The translations under genes and the position numbers were made by a program. From DATFVA01 sp963832355 (lineage in GTDB: Bacteria > Bacteroidota > Ignavibacteria > Ignavibacteriales > Ignavibacteriaceae), in the NCBI GenBank assembly GCA_963832355.1, contig CAWHTX010000003.1:372001-436000 (forward strand): a DNA stretch of 64,000 nt. Direction: 5' to 3'. Under the pieces are notes generated by a model, which worked only from the letters and a program-made list of their open reading frames with translations, did not search any database and was not told where the DNA came from. Shown one piece after another: positions 1-7,801 of this stretch (the stretch's first letter is position 1; each line of letters begins with the position of its first letter).

Positions 1-764
1 ACACAAAGAATTTTCTCTTCAGGACGAGGGAATTTGAGCAGATGGAGATGCAGTTCTTTGTTAATCCATCGGATGATAAGAAATGGTTCGAATACTGGAA
101 GGAACAGAGAATTAGCTGGTATAAATCGATGGGATTAACTGAATCCAGGCTGCGTTTCCACGACCATCCGGTTGAAAAACTTGCCCATTACGCCAAGGAA
201 GCAACTGATATTGAATACCAATTCCCATTCGGCTGGGGAGAGATTGAAGGTATTCACAACAGGACAAATTTTGATCTCAGCAGGCACGAGGAATATTCGG
301 GTAAATCGATGAAATACTTCGATGAAGAATCTAAAGAAAAATACATCCCGTTTATTATTGAAAGTTCTGCCGGTGCAAGCAGGTCATTTATGGCTTTCCT
401 TGTTGATGCCTATTATGAAGAGGAGGTTAAAGGTGAGACCCGTTCTGTTCTCCGTTTTCATCCTAAACTTGCCCCGATAAAAGCCGCTGTTTTCCCGCTG
501 GTGAATAAAGACGGCATGCCCGAAATAGCCAGGGAAATTGAATCAGACCTCAGAAGAAATTTTAAGGTCTTCTACGACGATAAAGGAGCAGTAGGAAGAA
601 GATACAGACGGCAGGATGAAGCCGGGACTCCTTTCTGCATAACAGTTGACACCCAGACGCTTGAGGATAAGACTGTTACCGTGCGCGAAAGGGATTCGAT
701 GGAGCAGGTAAGGGTTGCCTCAACTGCTTTGAAGAATTATCTTCTCGACAAGCTCACTATATAG
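1..764 (+). CDS. glyQS: Glycyl-tRNA synthetase (alpha2 type), 3' part
   Basis: Charges tRNA-Gly with glycine in the cytoplasm. The reading frame is open from base 3 to the stop at 762-764 and starts before the window, so the ATG at 42 is an internal Met: the residues before it read FRTREFEQ and continue into MEMQFFV, the class II GlyRS motif 2 region. Motif 3 lies near IIESSAGASRSFMAF, and the last ~100 residues (from LAPIKAAVFPLV) are the anticodon-binding domain. The N-terminal catalytic half is outside the window. Roughly 250 residues are visible, consistent with a 450-500-residue single-chain enzyme. Family call is secure; subtype follows from the motifs. Confidence 0.95.
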   Translation, partial: TKNFLFRTREFEQMEMQFFVNPSDDKKWFEYWKEQRISWYKSMGLTESRLRFHDHPVEKLAHYAKEATDIEYQFPFGWGEIEGIHNRTNFDLSRHEEYSGKSMKYFDEESKEKYIPFIIESSAGASRSFMAFLVDAYYEEEVKGETRSVLRFHPKLAPIKAAVFPLVNKDGMPEIAREIESDLRRNFKVFYDDKGAVGRRYRRQDEAGTPFCITVDTQTLEDKTVTVRERDSMEQVRVASTALKNYLLDKLTI

Positions 765-855
765 ATATCACATACGTGATTAGTATTATAGTAAATTCTT
801 TTGTTCCGTCCTACGTTGCATATACAACGTATTTTCGGAAAACTAAGGAGAATTT

Positions 856-1743
856 ATGCGTAATGCTAAAATCAGGATATTAATATTTATATCTGGACTA
901 TTATTGTTGACTCTGCCCTTTACCGGCAGTGACTGTAATAGCAGCAATAACCCTCCTGCACCCTCAACCGGTGGTGTGGCTGCCCCTGTAAATGTTTCAG
1001 TGGTGATAAATTCAGATTCAACCGGTCAGCATTCAACGGCACTTATAAACTGGGATGCTTCTCCGGACGAAAATCTCAGCAATTTCAGAGGATACAAAGT
1101 CGCTACTTACAAAGTTGATGCAAACCATAATGTATTATCAACTCACGAGGTTAGAGACTTATCCTATCCGGTACACTATTATACAGTTGATTCACTAGCT
1201 TTAAATACAAGGTACGAATCATTTGTTATTTCCGAATTAAATGATGGTTCGGAGGGCGATTCCGCAGGTACTTTGACCTATGCGGGAATCTATCAAAACA
1301 CTGATGGTACAATTGATGAATATCAGCAGGAAGATTCTATTATCATAAAAAGCGGTTATGGGTGGAATATTCAGACAGGCGAAGGCACTAATTATTTTTT
1401 TAATTCCTCTAATGCTGATATGATAGATATGATAATGAGAGATGGAGTTAACGATTCATTAACTTTTTATTCACCCGATAAATATTCTCCCGGAACAAAG
1501 ACGACAAAAATTATTAAAGTGGGTCCCGGACAGGATGCTTTTGATCAAACATATCTGAGTGAACCGGATATGGATTCTGTAAGAGTAGATTCCAATTATG
1601 TATATCTCCTTAAAACAATGGATGGATATTATATTAAAATATGGGTGAAAGCTATTCATTATATAGCTGGTGCTATACCACCTTATCATAATGTTGTTTT
1701 TGATTATAAAGTCCAGCCTATAGAGGGACTCAAAGTTCTGTAA
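856..1743 (+). CDS. Secreted protein with FnIII-like domain, function unknown
   Basis: 295 residues. A hydrophobic segment at residues 5-22 followed by GSDC looks like an exported or lipoprotein signal, though Asp just before the Cys makes the lipobox non-canonical. Residues ~40-135 (APVNVSVVI... INWDASPDENLSNFRGYKV... TRYESFVI) have the strand pattern of a fibronectin type III domain. The C-terminal half has no family I recognise. Start supported by AAGGAG a few bases upstream. It lacks a T9SS C-terminal domain. It stands alone: 91 bp after glyQS, and a good terminator hairpin follows at 1777-1812. Confidence 0.75.
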   Translation: MRNAKIRILIFISGLLLLTLPFTGSDCNSSNNPPAPSTGGVAAPVNVSVVINSDSTGQHSTALINWDASPDENLSNFRGYKVATYKVDANHNVLSTHEVRDLSYPVHYYTVDSLALNTRYESFVISELNDGSEGDSAGTLTYAGIYQNTDGTIDEYQQEDSIIIKSGYGWNIQTGEGTNYFFNSSNADMIDMIMRDGVNDSLTFYSPDKYSPGTKTTKIIKVGPGQDAFDQTYLSEPDMDSVRVDSNYVYLLKTMDGYYIKIWVKAIHYIAGAIPPYHNVVFDYKVQPIEGLKVL

Positions 1744-1776
1744 TTTATTATATTAAGATGAAACTTTTATATTGCG

Positions 1777-1812
1777 GCGGAGGTAATAGATTGAAAATTA
1801 TCTCCGCTTTTT
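1777..1812 (+). terminator. Rho-independent terminator
   Basis: An 11-bp stem (1777-1787 with 1797-1807, one G-T wobble), a 9-base loop and five T follow the FnIII-like gene by 33 bp. It lies just upstream of the next gene, so that gene needs its own promoter or read-through. Confidence 0.75.
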
Positions 1813-1819
1813 CATATAT

Positions 1820-2997
1820 ATGAAGTGTCTTTTAAAAAATTCCGGAGTAAGGTTGAAAAATATTCTTTTAAGTGTAATTACTTTAGTAATCCTCACTGTC
1901 CCGGTTTATTCGCAAAGCACAAAATTTGATTCGCTTGCGTCCAGTGGAATTAAGCAGATCTATGATATAAAATTTGAGCAGGCAGAAAAAACCTTCAGAG
2001 AATTAATTGCTGATTATCCGGATCATCCTGCCGGAAGGTTCTTTCTTGCGATGATCGACTGGTGGAAGATCCTCCTCAATCCTGATGATGAGTCGCATGA
2101 TGAAATTTTCTTTCAGAAACTCGAAGACGTTATTTACCAGTGCGACCAGCTGCTTGAGAAAAACCCTGAAAATGTTGACGCCCTTTTCTTTAAGGGGGGA
2201 GCTATCGGATTTCGGGGCAGACTCAGATCGTTAAGGGAGAGCTGGCTCAAGGCAGCTGACGATGGGCGTGAAGCTTTACCTATAGTTGAACGTGCCAGCA
2301 ACCTCGACCCTCATAATACTGATGTTCAGCTGGGCTTTGGAATTTATGATTATTATGCTTCAGTAATTCCCGATGAGTATCCTCTGCTGAAACCCCTGAT
2401 GATCTTTTTCCCTTCCGCGGATAAAGAAAAAGGTCTTAGAGAACTTAAAAATACTGCGGAAAACGGTAAGTATGCAAAATATGAGGCCCGTTATTTTTTA
2501 ATGACCCTGTACTATAACTATGAGAATAATCCTTTCAAGGCATATGAATATGCCGCTATGCTGAACAGCGAATTTCCTGATAACCCCGTTTTTGAAAGAT
2601 GGAAAGGAAGAATAGCTGCCAGGAAAGGGGATTATGCTGAGTCTTCTGAAATTTTTAAGGATGTACTTGATAAAGCAGATTCCGGCTATACGGGTTATAC
2701 GGTTCTGCCCGCAAAAAGAGAGGCCTGTTATTATGTGGGATTCAGTACAAGAATACAGATGATTTCGATTCATCAGAATATTATTTCAATAAATGTGTCG
2801 ATTACTCGAAAGAAATTGATAAGGACGGCGAATCGGGATTCTGGATAAACTCTGTTTTATATCTCGGTATGATCAACGATCAGATGGGCAACCGGGGAAA
2901 AGCACTCGATTATTATGATGAACTCCTGGATATGAAAGAATACGGCAGTTCTCATTCACTGGCAAAGAAATATATTGAAAAACCCTACAGGCAGTAG
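1820..2997 (+). CDS. Exported TPR protein interrupted by a frameshift
   Basis: The continuous frame from 1820 stops at 2848, but TPR-like sequence continues in another frame from about 2746 (YKNTDDFDSSEYYF...) to a stop at 2995-2997. One missing base near 2743-2748 would explain this; the intact product would be about 390 residues. After a signal peptide ending VYSQS it has helical repeats rich in TPR features (FEQAEKTFRELIADYPDHP; NPENVDALFFKGG; GNRGKALDYYDELL). TTG at 1853 is a better start than ATG at 1820: GGAG at 1844-1847 is well spaced and the signal peptide then begins MKNILLS. It may be a genuine pseudogene or a sequencing error. Confidence 0.7.
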
Positions 2998-3029
2998 AAG
3001 GCAGAGACTAAATGCTGTTATTAGAAATC

Positions 3030-3088
3030 AGGGTTCTCCCTTCCCGCCACAAGTCGGGACAAGTCGGTCGAAATGACCGGTAACCCCT
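3030..3088. repeat. Imperfect palindrome between convergent genes
   Basis: Nested inverted repeats sit in the gap between two convergent genes: outer AGGGTT / AACCCCT, CCCG.../...CGGG and GGTC-gaaat-GACC. It may be a bidirectional terminator or a copy of a dispersed folded repeat; the CGCCACAAGT core has a weak echo near 57527-57546. Confidence 0.4.
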
Positions 3089-4022
3089 AAAATGTTGTGG
3101 CTATGCTTATTCTGTGCAGAGCGCCTATAGTTCCAAGTGAGCTGAAGCCATAATCAAAAGTATAATCTGAAATCAGGAGTCCTAACCCTGCATTAAAGCC
3201 TGCTATACCAGCTGTAGTTCCTACCTTAAGTTCCGATCTCTTTTCATTATCGTAACCGAAGCGGAGACTAACAACTTTGCTCAGGCTGAACTCTGCGCCT
3301 ACAGTGAAGGCCTTGAATCGCTGGGAAAACTCATCACGCTTTTCATTCAGCTTATGGAAGTCAAGTGAAATACGTACAGGGAGGTTCTCTAGCCTTTTTG
3401 ATATACCGAATACTATGTCAAGCGGAAGAGACTCTTTGGTGTCATAGTATGTAGTCAGCTGGGATCCCATATTCAATGCAGCAAAGCCTATATCAACCAT
3501 TGCAGAAGGAATTGCATAATGCAGACCAACATCTGCCGCGAGACCGGTCGAAGAACGTTTTTCTATACCCGAGTAAATAAACTTAACGTTGGCACCATAG
3601 TAGAAATTTGCATCGAGCTCATTTGCGTAACCGACAATAAAGGCCACCTCGCCGGCACCAAAATCTTCCAGCTTATTACCTACGTCGTCAGCACCTGTAA
3701 AGGTACCATAGTTTATATATTTAACGGCAGCGCCGAACCGGCCGATTCCTTCAAATTCCCGGGAATAGCTAAGACTTGCAAGGTTTATATCCAGCAGGTG
3801 TTTTACGAAAGAAAAGGAAACAGGTTGGCCCTCCAGCATATCAAGTCCTGCCGGGTTATAAAAAATAACATTGGGGTCATCATTATTTGATACAAAGCTG
3901 CCGGCAAGAGCCCCTGCACGGGCGCTCATATCGAGCCTTAGAAAATCATAAGTATTCTGTGCAGAAACCATAACCGGTGAAAGAATTATAATTGAAAGAA
4001 GGAAAGCGGCTGCTTTTTTCAT
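3087..4022 (-). CDS. PorV/PorQ-family outer membrane protein
   Basis: Predicted outer-membrane beta-barrel of the PorV/PorQ (UPF0164-like) family, associated with type IX secretion. From ATG at 4022 (GGGAG just upstream) the product begins MKKAAAFLLSIIIL and has a signal peptide ending VSAQ. The mature N-terminus (YDFLRLDMSARAGALAGS, then NPAGL) is the family hallmark, followed by amphipathic strands ending in an aromatic residue (ISIATTF), typical of barrels. Frame is open further upstream to 4064, but those 14 residues spoil the signal peptide. About 311 residues. PorQ-like seems closer than PorV, but I cannot separate them without alignment. It probably serves the T9SS cargo seen across the window. 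Confidence 0.8.
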   Translation of the reverse strand: MKKAAAFLLSIIILSPVMVSAQNTYDFLRLDMSARAGALAGSFVSNNDDPNVIFYNPAGLDMLEGQPVSFSFVKHLLDINLASLSYSREFEGIGRFGAAVKYINYGTFTGADDVGNKLEDFGAGEVAFIVGYANELDANFYYGANVKFIYSGIEKRSSTGLAADVGLHYAIPSAMVDIGFAALNMGSQLTTYYDTKESLPLDIVFGISKRLENLPVRISLDFHKLNEKRDEFSQRFKAFTVGAEFSLSKVVSLRFGYDNEKRSELKVGTTAGIAGFNAGLGLLISDYTFDYGFSSLGTIGALHRISIATTF

Positions 4023-4226
4023 AAACTCCCAAAATTTTTCGTCAATATTTAACCATATTCGCAAATAAAGGCAAGGGCAAAACTTTTATAAATGATGATT
4101 TTTCTTTTGATTAGGGTGAATTATCTTTATTTTGATCACGAACAACCGACCGGATATGATCATGACTGTGAACCGATGACTCAGGAATCATAAAACTAAC
4201 CAAAAAACAGTCAGAAAGGATATTGA

Positions 4227-4853
4227 ATGAATGAGTCTAGTAAATTCGTTTCGCCGTCCTTATTCTTATTAGCTGCTCTCTGCTTTTTTCTTCCATTTGT
4301 CAGTTTTACCTGCCAGGGCCAAAAGATTGCCACCATTACAGGTATGGAATTAATAACCGGTACGAAGATAGAAAAATTTGAAATGCAGAAACTGGATACC
4401 GGACAGACAAATCCAGACCTGGATAAGGAGCGGGATGTTAACTCCGAACCGCTTGCAGTTGCTGCTTTCATTTTTGCTCTCTTAGGAATAGTTGTTTCCA
4501 TCATCCCGCGTTATTCAAGGATGCTCTCGCTAATTGCAGGCGCCATTGGAGCATTAATGCTGCTGTTTCTGAGATCAAGTATCGGAGGGGAGGTGACGGG
4601 TGATTTTGAATTTAAGATCATAGATGTTTCATACGAGTGGGGCTATTACCTTTCGCTGCTGTTCCTTATCGCCGCATTTGCCATAAATCTCTACCAGGTA
4701 ATATCTGAAAACCGGGCGGCAGCCATTTCATCCATTGATGATCTGCCCTTGTCAAACAGGATCGTCTGTCCCAGCTGCGGTGCAGAGAATGATGCCGGCA
4801 GCATTTTCTGCTCAAAATGCGGTCATACACTCACTCCCCAGGGAAACCTTTAA
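4227..4853 (+). CDS. Membrane protein with C-terminal zinc ribbon
   Basis: 208 residues. Hydrophobic segments at ~8-28, ~76-94, ~98-114 and ~137-157 suggest four membrane passes, with a polar loop at 30-75. The C-terminus carries CPSCGAEN...FCSKCGH, two CxxC pairs forming a zinc-ribbon typical of small regulatory or scaffold membrane proteins. Start ATG 4227 is preceded by AGAAAGGA. No specific function recognised. A hairpin follows at 4879. Confidence 0.75.
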   Translation: MNESSKFVSPSLFLLAALCFFLPFVSFTCQGQKIATITGMELITGTKIEKFEMQKLDTGQTNPDLDKERDVNSEPLAVAAFIFALLGIVVSIIPRYSRMLSLIAGAIGALMLLFLRSSIGGEVTGDFEFKIIDVSYEWGYYLSLLFLIAAFAINLYQVISENRAAAISSIDDLPLSNRIVCPSCGAENDAGSIFCSKCGHTLTPQGNL

Positions 4854-4878
4854 CCTGCTGAAATTGTTTAAGTAGTGA

Positions 4879-4904
4879 GCCTGCCCGCTTTTTTACGGGC
4901 AGGT
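4879..4904 (+). terminator. Probable transcription terminator
   Basis: GCCTGCCCG / CGGGCAGGT form a 9-bp stem with a T-rich loop between the zinc-ribbon gene and htpX. Only a short T-rich stretch follows, so termination strength is uncertain. Confidence 0.5.
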
Positions 4905-4964
4905 TCATTTCCTTGAAATAACTTTACTCATTAAGTAATTTAGAATTAAAATTCCGGAGAGAAA

Positions 4965-5810
4965 ATGAATACCCTTAAAACTGTCTTTCTGATGACAGTA
5001 ATGATGATTTTATTCCTGCTTGTTGGATACCTCCTGGGCGGTTCCACGGGCATGACAATAGCTTTTATATTCGCCCTTATGATGAACTTCGGTTCCTACT
5101 GGTTCTCTGATAAAGTTGTACTTTCAATGTACAGGGCAAAAGAAGTAACGGCAGAAACAGCCCCGAAATTCTATGCACTGGTGGAACAGCTGTCGACAAG
5201 TGCAAATCTGCCTATGCCAAAAGTATATATAATAAACGACCCGACTCCAAACGCTTTTGCAACCGGCAGAAGTCCTGAGCATGCCGCAGTTGCCGCAACG
5301 ACAGGTATCTTGAAAGGACTCAGTAATGAAGAACTTGCAGGCGTTATCTCCCACGAACTCGCTCATGTTAAACACAGGGATATGCTTACAGGTACAATTG
5401 CTGCCACGCTTGTAGGCACGATAACTTTTGTCGCGCAGATGGCGGGCTGGGCAATGATGTTCGGCAGAGGCAGGGATGACGATGACGGAGGATTGTCGGC
5501 ACTACTCTTATTAATTCTTGCACCGATTGCAGCGACTCTTCTTCAGCTGGCGATTTCAAGATCACGTGAATTCGATGCTGATGCAGGCGGCGCGGAAATA
5601 TCAGGCAACCCGCTGGGACTGGCTTCGGCCCTCCGAAAAATTTCTGCAGGCAACGAAGTTAAGGCTCTTAATAACTCCAATCCTGCAACAGCCCATATGT
5701 TTATTATAAATCCCCTGCATGGCGGCGGGGTTATGAAATTATTTTCAACTCATCCCCCGATTGAGGAAAGAATCAAAAGACTTGAAAAACTGGCTGCTGA
5801 AAAGATATAG
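4965..5810 (+). CDS. htpX: Membrane metalloprotease HtpX
   Basis: M48B zinc protease of the inner membrane that degrades misfolded membrane proteins. Two N-terminal membrane segments (residues ~7-45), then the protease domain with HELAH at 130-134 and the third zinc ligand in SREFDADAGG (Glu ~202), with further hydrophobic segments at ~143-195. C-terminus STHPPIEERIKRLEKL is diagnostic for HtpX. 281 residues, normal length. GGAG lies at the right distance from ATG 4965. It precedes an unknown envelope protein and bamD on the same strand, an envelope-maintenance setting. Confidence 0.95.
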   Translation: MNTLKTVFLMTVMMILFLLVGYLLGGSTGMTIAFIFALMMNFGSYWFSDKVVLSMYRAKEVTAETAPKFYALVEQLSTSANLPMPKVYIINDPTPNAFATGRSPEHAAVAATTGILKGLSNEELAGVISHELAHVKHRDMLTGTIAATLVGTITFVAQMAGWAMMFGRGRDDDDGGLSALLLLILAPIAATLLQLAISRSREFDADAGGAEISGNPLGLASALRKISAGNEVKALNNSNPATAHMFIINPLHGGGVMKLFSTHPPIEERIKRLEKLAAEKI

Positions 5811-5840
5811 TAAAATACTTCTTGAAGATAGACAGGAGAA

Positions 5841-6494
5841 TTGCCTAAATTTACAATTCAGTTTTCCTTAAGAAAAAAGATTATCCAATTGCTTAAAAAA
5901 AATCTAACAACCAATCTTTTGAAATTACTTACTGGCATTATTCTCCTGTCGGTTCTGACCTGCAGGGCACAGGACAAAACGAACCTGCGGGTATTTAATC
6001 AGCTTGTGGATTCTTCAATAGTTGAATTATCGTCCATGATACCCGATACCGTCACGAGCATCAGCCTGGATCTGGAAGAGGGGACTTTTGCTGTATTTAA
6101 TTCGCAGATTATTTCTGACCTGATGTCAAAGGGATATAAACTTGTCAGCCGGGACAGAGCATTCAGGCTTCAGTATGTAATCAGGGAAGCCTCAACTTCC
6201 TATGGTGATATATTCAGGGATGGTTTTTTGGGAGAGTATCTTGTTCCCCGAACACTAACCCTTTCAGGCAGCGGTAACCTTTCCGGGAATACCATAACTA
6301 CCCATAATTTTAATATTACCTTCAGGGATACTATCGCAGTCGACAGCGTAAATTTCTATGAAAATCCCGCATATTCCTTCACACATGGCCGGCTCCCTTC
6401 CGAACCATTTTTTTCAGGAATCCTCGAACCCTTGATAGCTGTCGGTACGGCTGCGCTGGCAGTGATCCTTTTCTTCACGATAAGGAGTAAGTAG
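5841..6494 (+). CDS. Envelope protein of unknown function
   Basis: 217 residues with a TTG start at 5841 after AGGAG. The SD spacing is only 2 bases, so a start further in (TTG near 5890) is possible. A hydrophobic export signal ends near LLSVLTCRAQ, which could be a loose lipobox or a signal peptidase I site. The middle (NQLVDSSIVELSSMIPDTVTSISLDL... SKGYKLVSRDRA) suggests a mixed alpha/beta domain binding to the envelope. A last hydrophobic segment (ILEPLIAVGTAALAVILFFTI) could anchor it. I do not recognise the family. Placement between htpX and bamD suggests envelope biogenesis, which is inference. Confidence 0.6.
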   Translation: MPKFTIQFSLRKKIIQLLKKNLTTNLLKLLTGIILLSVLTCRAQDKTNLRVFNQLVDSSIVELSSMIPDTVTSISLDLEEGTFAVFNSQIISDLMSKGYKLVSRDRAFRLQYVIREASTSYGDIFRDGFLGEYLVPRTLTLSGSGNLSGNTITTHNFNITFRDTIAVDSVNFYENPAYSFTHGRLPSEPFFSGILEPLIAVGTAALAVILFFTIRSK

Positions 6495-6565
6495 CGATAA
6501 ATACCTTTGACTACTATGTTAATTTGGTTATTTTTCTTAATTAAATTATTATAAACCCGCTTTTT

Positions 6566-7327
6566 ATGAAATATTTATTATTTATTCCTGTATTATTTAT
6601 TCTTGTATTTGAGGGATGTTCCTCGGGTCCCGACACTGCTAATATGACCGGTGAAAGCCGCCTCTCATACGCTATCAGCCTTTATAATGATGAAGATTAT
6701 CTTGAAGCAATTAATGAACTTCAGGCTATACTTTTACAATATCCCGGAAGCTCAATTTCTGATGATGCACAGTTTTACCTGGCCAAAACACGTTTTGCCA
6801 GGAAAGAATATATAATGGCCGCTTTTGAGTTCAGCAAGCTTATTAAAAATATGCCGGCAAGTGAATTTGTGCCGGAATCCCAGTATTTGCTTGCCGACTG
6901 TTACTACGAGCTTTCTCCTAATTATAATCTGGATCAGAAATACACTAAAAAAGCGATACAGGAATTACAGGCCTTTATTGATTTCTTCCCCACCAATGAA
7001 AAAGTTCCTGATGCTGAAAAAAAGATCGATGAATTAAATAACAAACTGGCTGAAAAGACTTATTCGATAGCCGGTATATATGAAAAACTGGATTATCTGA
7101 AAGCATCCATTATTTATTATGATGAAGTCATAGAAACCTATCACGATACTCCTTATGCTCCGCTGGCAATGTACAATAAGATAAATGTACTTATCGAAAG
7201 AAACAGGAATGATGATGCAATTGCCGAGATTGATAAATTCATCGAAAAGTATCCTGATAATAAGAGGGTGGATGAGTTAAAAAATCTCAGGTCCAAACTT
7301 GAAAATCAATTATCGGCGTCCAAATAA
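6566..7327 (+). CDS. bamD: Outer membrane assembly lipoprotein BamD
   Basis: TPR lipoprotein of the BAM complex that inserts beta-barrel proteins into the outer membrane. Signal peptide with lipobox ending FEGC (Cys ~18), then five TPR-like helical pairs (LSYAISLYNDEDYLEAINELQ, AQFYLAKTRF, YLLADCYYELS...). 253 residues, the usual BamD length. The stop at 7325-7327 directly abuts the next ATG at 7328, so the two are surely co-transcribed. Confidence 0.88.
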   Translation: MKYLLFIPVLFILVFEGCSSGPDTANMTGESRLSYAISLYNDEDYLEAINELQAILLQYPGSSISDDAQFYLAKTRFARKEYIMAAFEFSKLIKNMPASEFVPESQYLLADCYYELSPNYNLDQKYTKKAIQELQAFIDFFPTNEKVPDAEKKIDELNNKLAEKTYSIAGIYEKLDYLKASIIYYDEVIETYHDTPYAPLAMYNKINVLIERNRNDDAIAEIDKFIEKYPDNKRVDELKNLRSKLENQLSASK

Positions 7328-7801
7328 ATGACTGCTAAAAAAGTTAACGAAAGTAAAATGATAACTACCGAACTGGTTCTTCCAAACCACACCAACCAGC
7401 TTGGAAAGCTTCTCGGCGGACAGTTAATGCACTGGATAGATATTTGTGCGGCACTAAGCGCTGCAAAACATTCTCACTATGTCTGCGTAACAGCTTCTGT
7501 CGACCGTATTGATTTTCATCATCCCATAAACCTTGGTGATGCCGTTACTCTTTATGCCTCTGTAAACCGCGCCTTTAATACTTCTATGGAGGTTGGGGTT
7601 AAAGTATTCGCCGAGTCTTTCAGAGAAGGAAAAAGAACCCATACTAATTCTGCATATTTAACCTTCGTAAGCGTGGATGAGAATGGAAAGCCGGTTAAGA
7701 CGAATAAGATTATTCCTGAAACGGAAGATGAAAAAAGAAGATTTGAAGAAGCACTTAACAGAAGGGAGAACAGACTTCAATTCCGTAAAAGGAAAAGTTA
7801 A
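7328..7801 (+). CDS. Acyl-CoA thioesterase (hotdog, YciA-like)
   Basis: Hydrolyses acyl-CoA thioesters. 157 residues with one hotdog domain; VLPNHTNQLGKLLGGQLMHWID holds the conserved Asn and Asp of the YciA/BFIT-type thioesterases, and the VDRIDFHHPINLGDAV core is typical. The charged tail (EALNRRENRLQFRKRK) is variable. It starts one base after the bamD stop. The next gene overlaps its 3' end in another frame. Chain-length preference cannot be read from sequence. Confidence 0.9.
   Translation: MTAKKVNESKMITTELVLPNHTNQLGKLLGGQLMHWIDICAALSAAKHSHYVCVTASVDRIDFHHPINLGDAVTLYASVNRAFNTSMEVGVKVFAESFREGKRTHTNSAYLTFVSVDENGKPVKTNKIIPETEDEKRRFEEALNRRENRLQFRKRKS

Noticed and set aside
3030..3088. Insertion sequence
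   Set aside because: Only a palindrome; no transposase gene or flanking duplication.
3519..3890. Plus-strand frame inside the PorV/PorQ gene
   Set aside because: Shadow of the minus-strand gene; no SD or family match.
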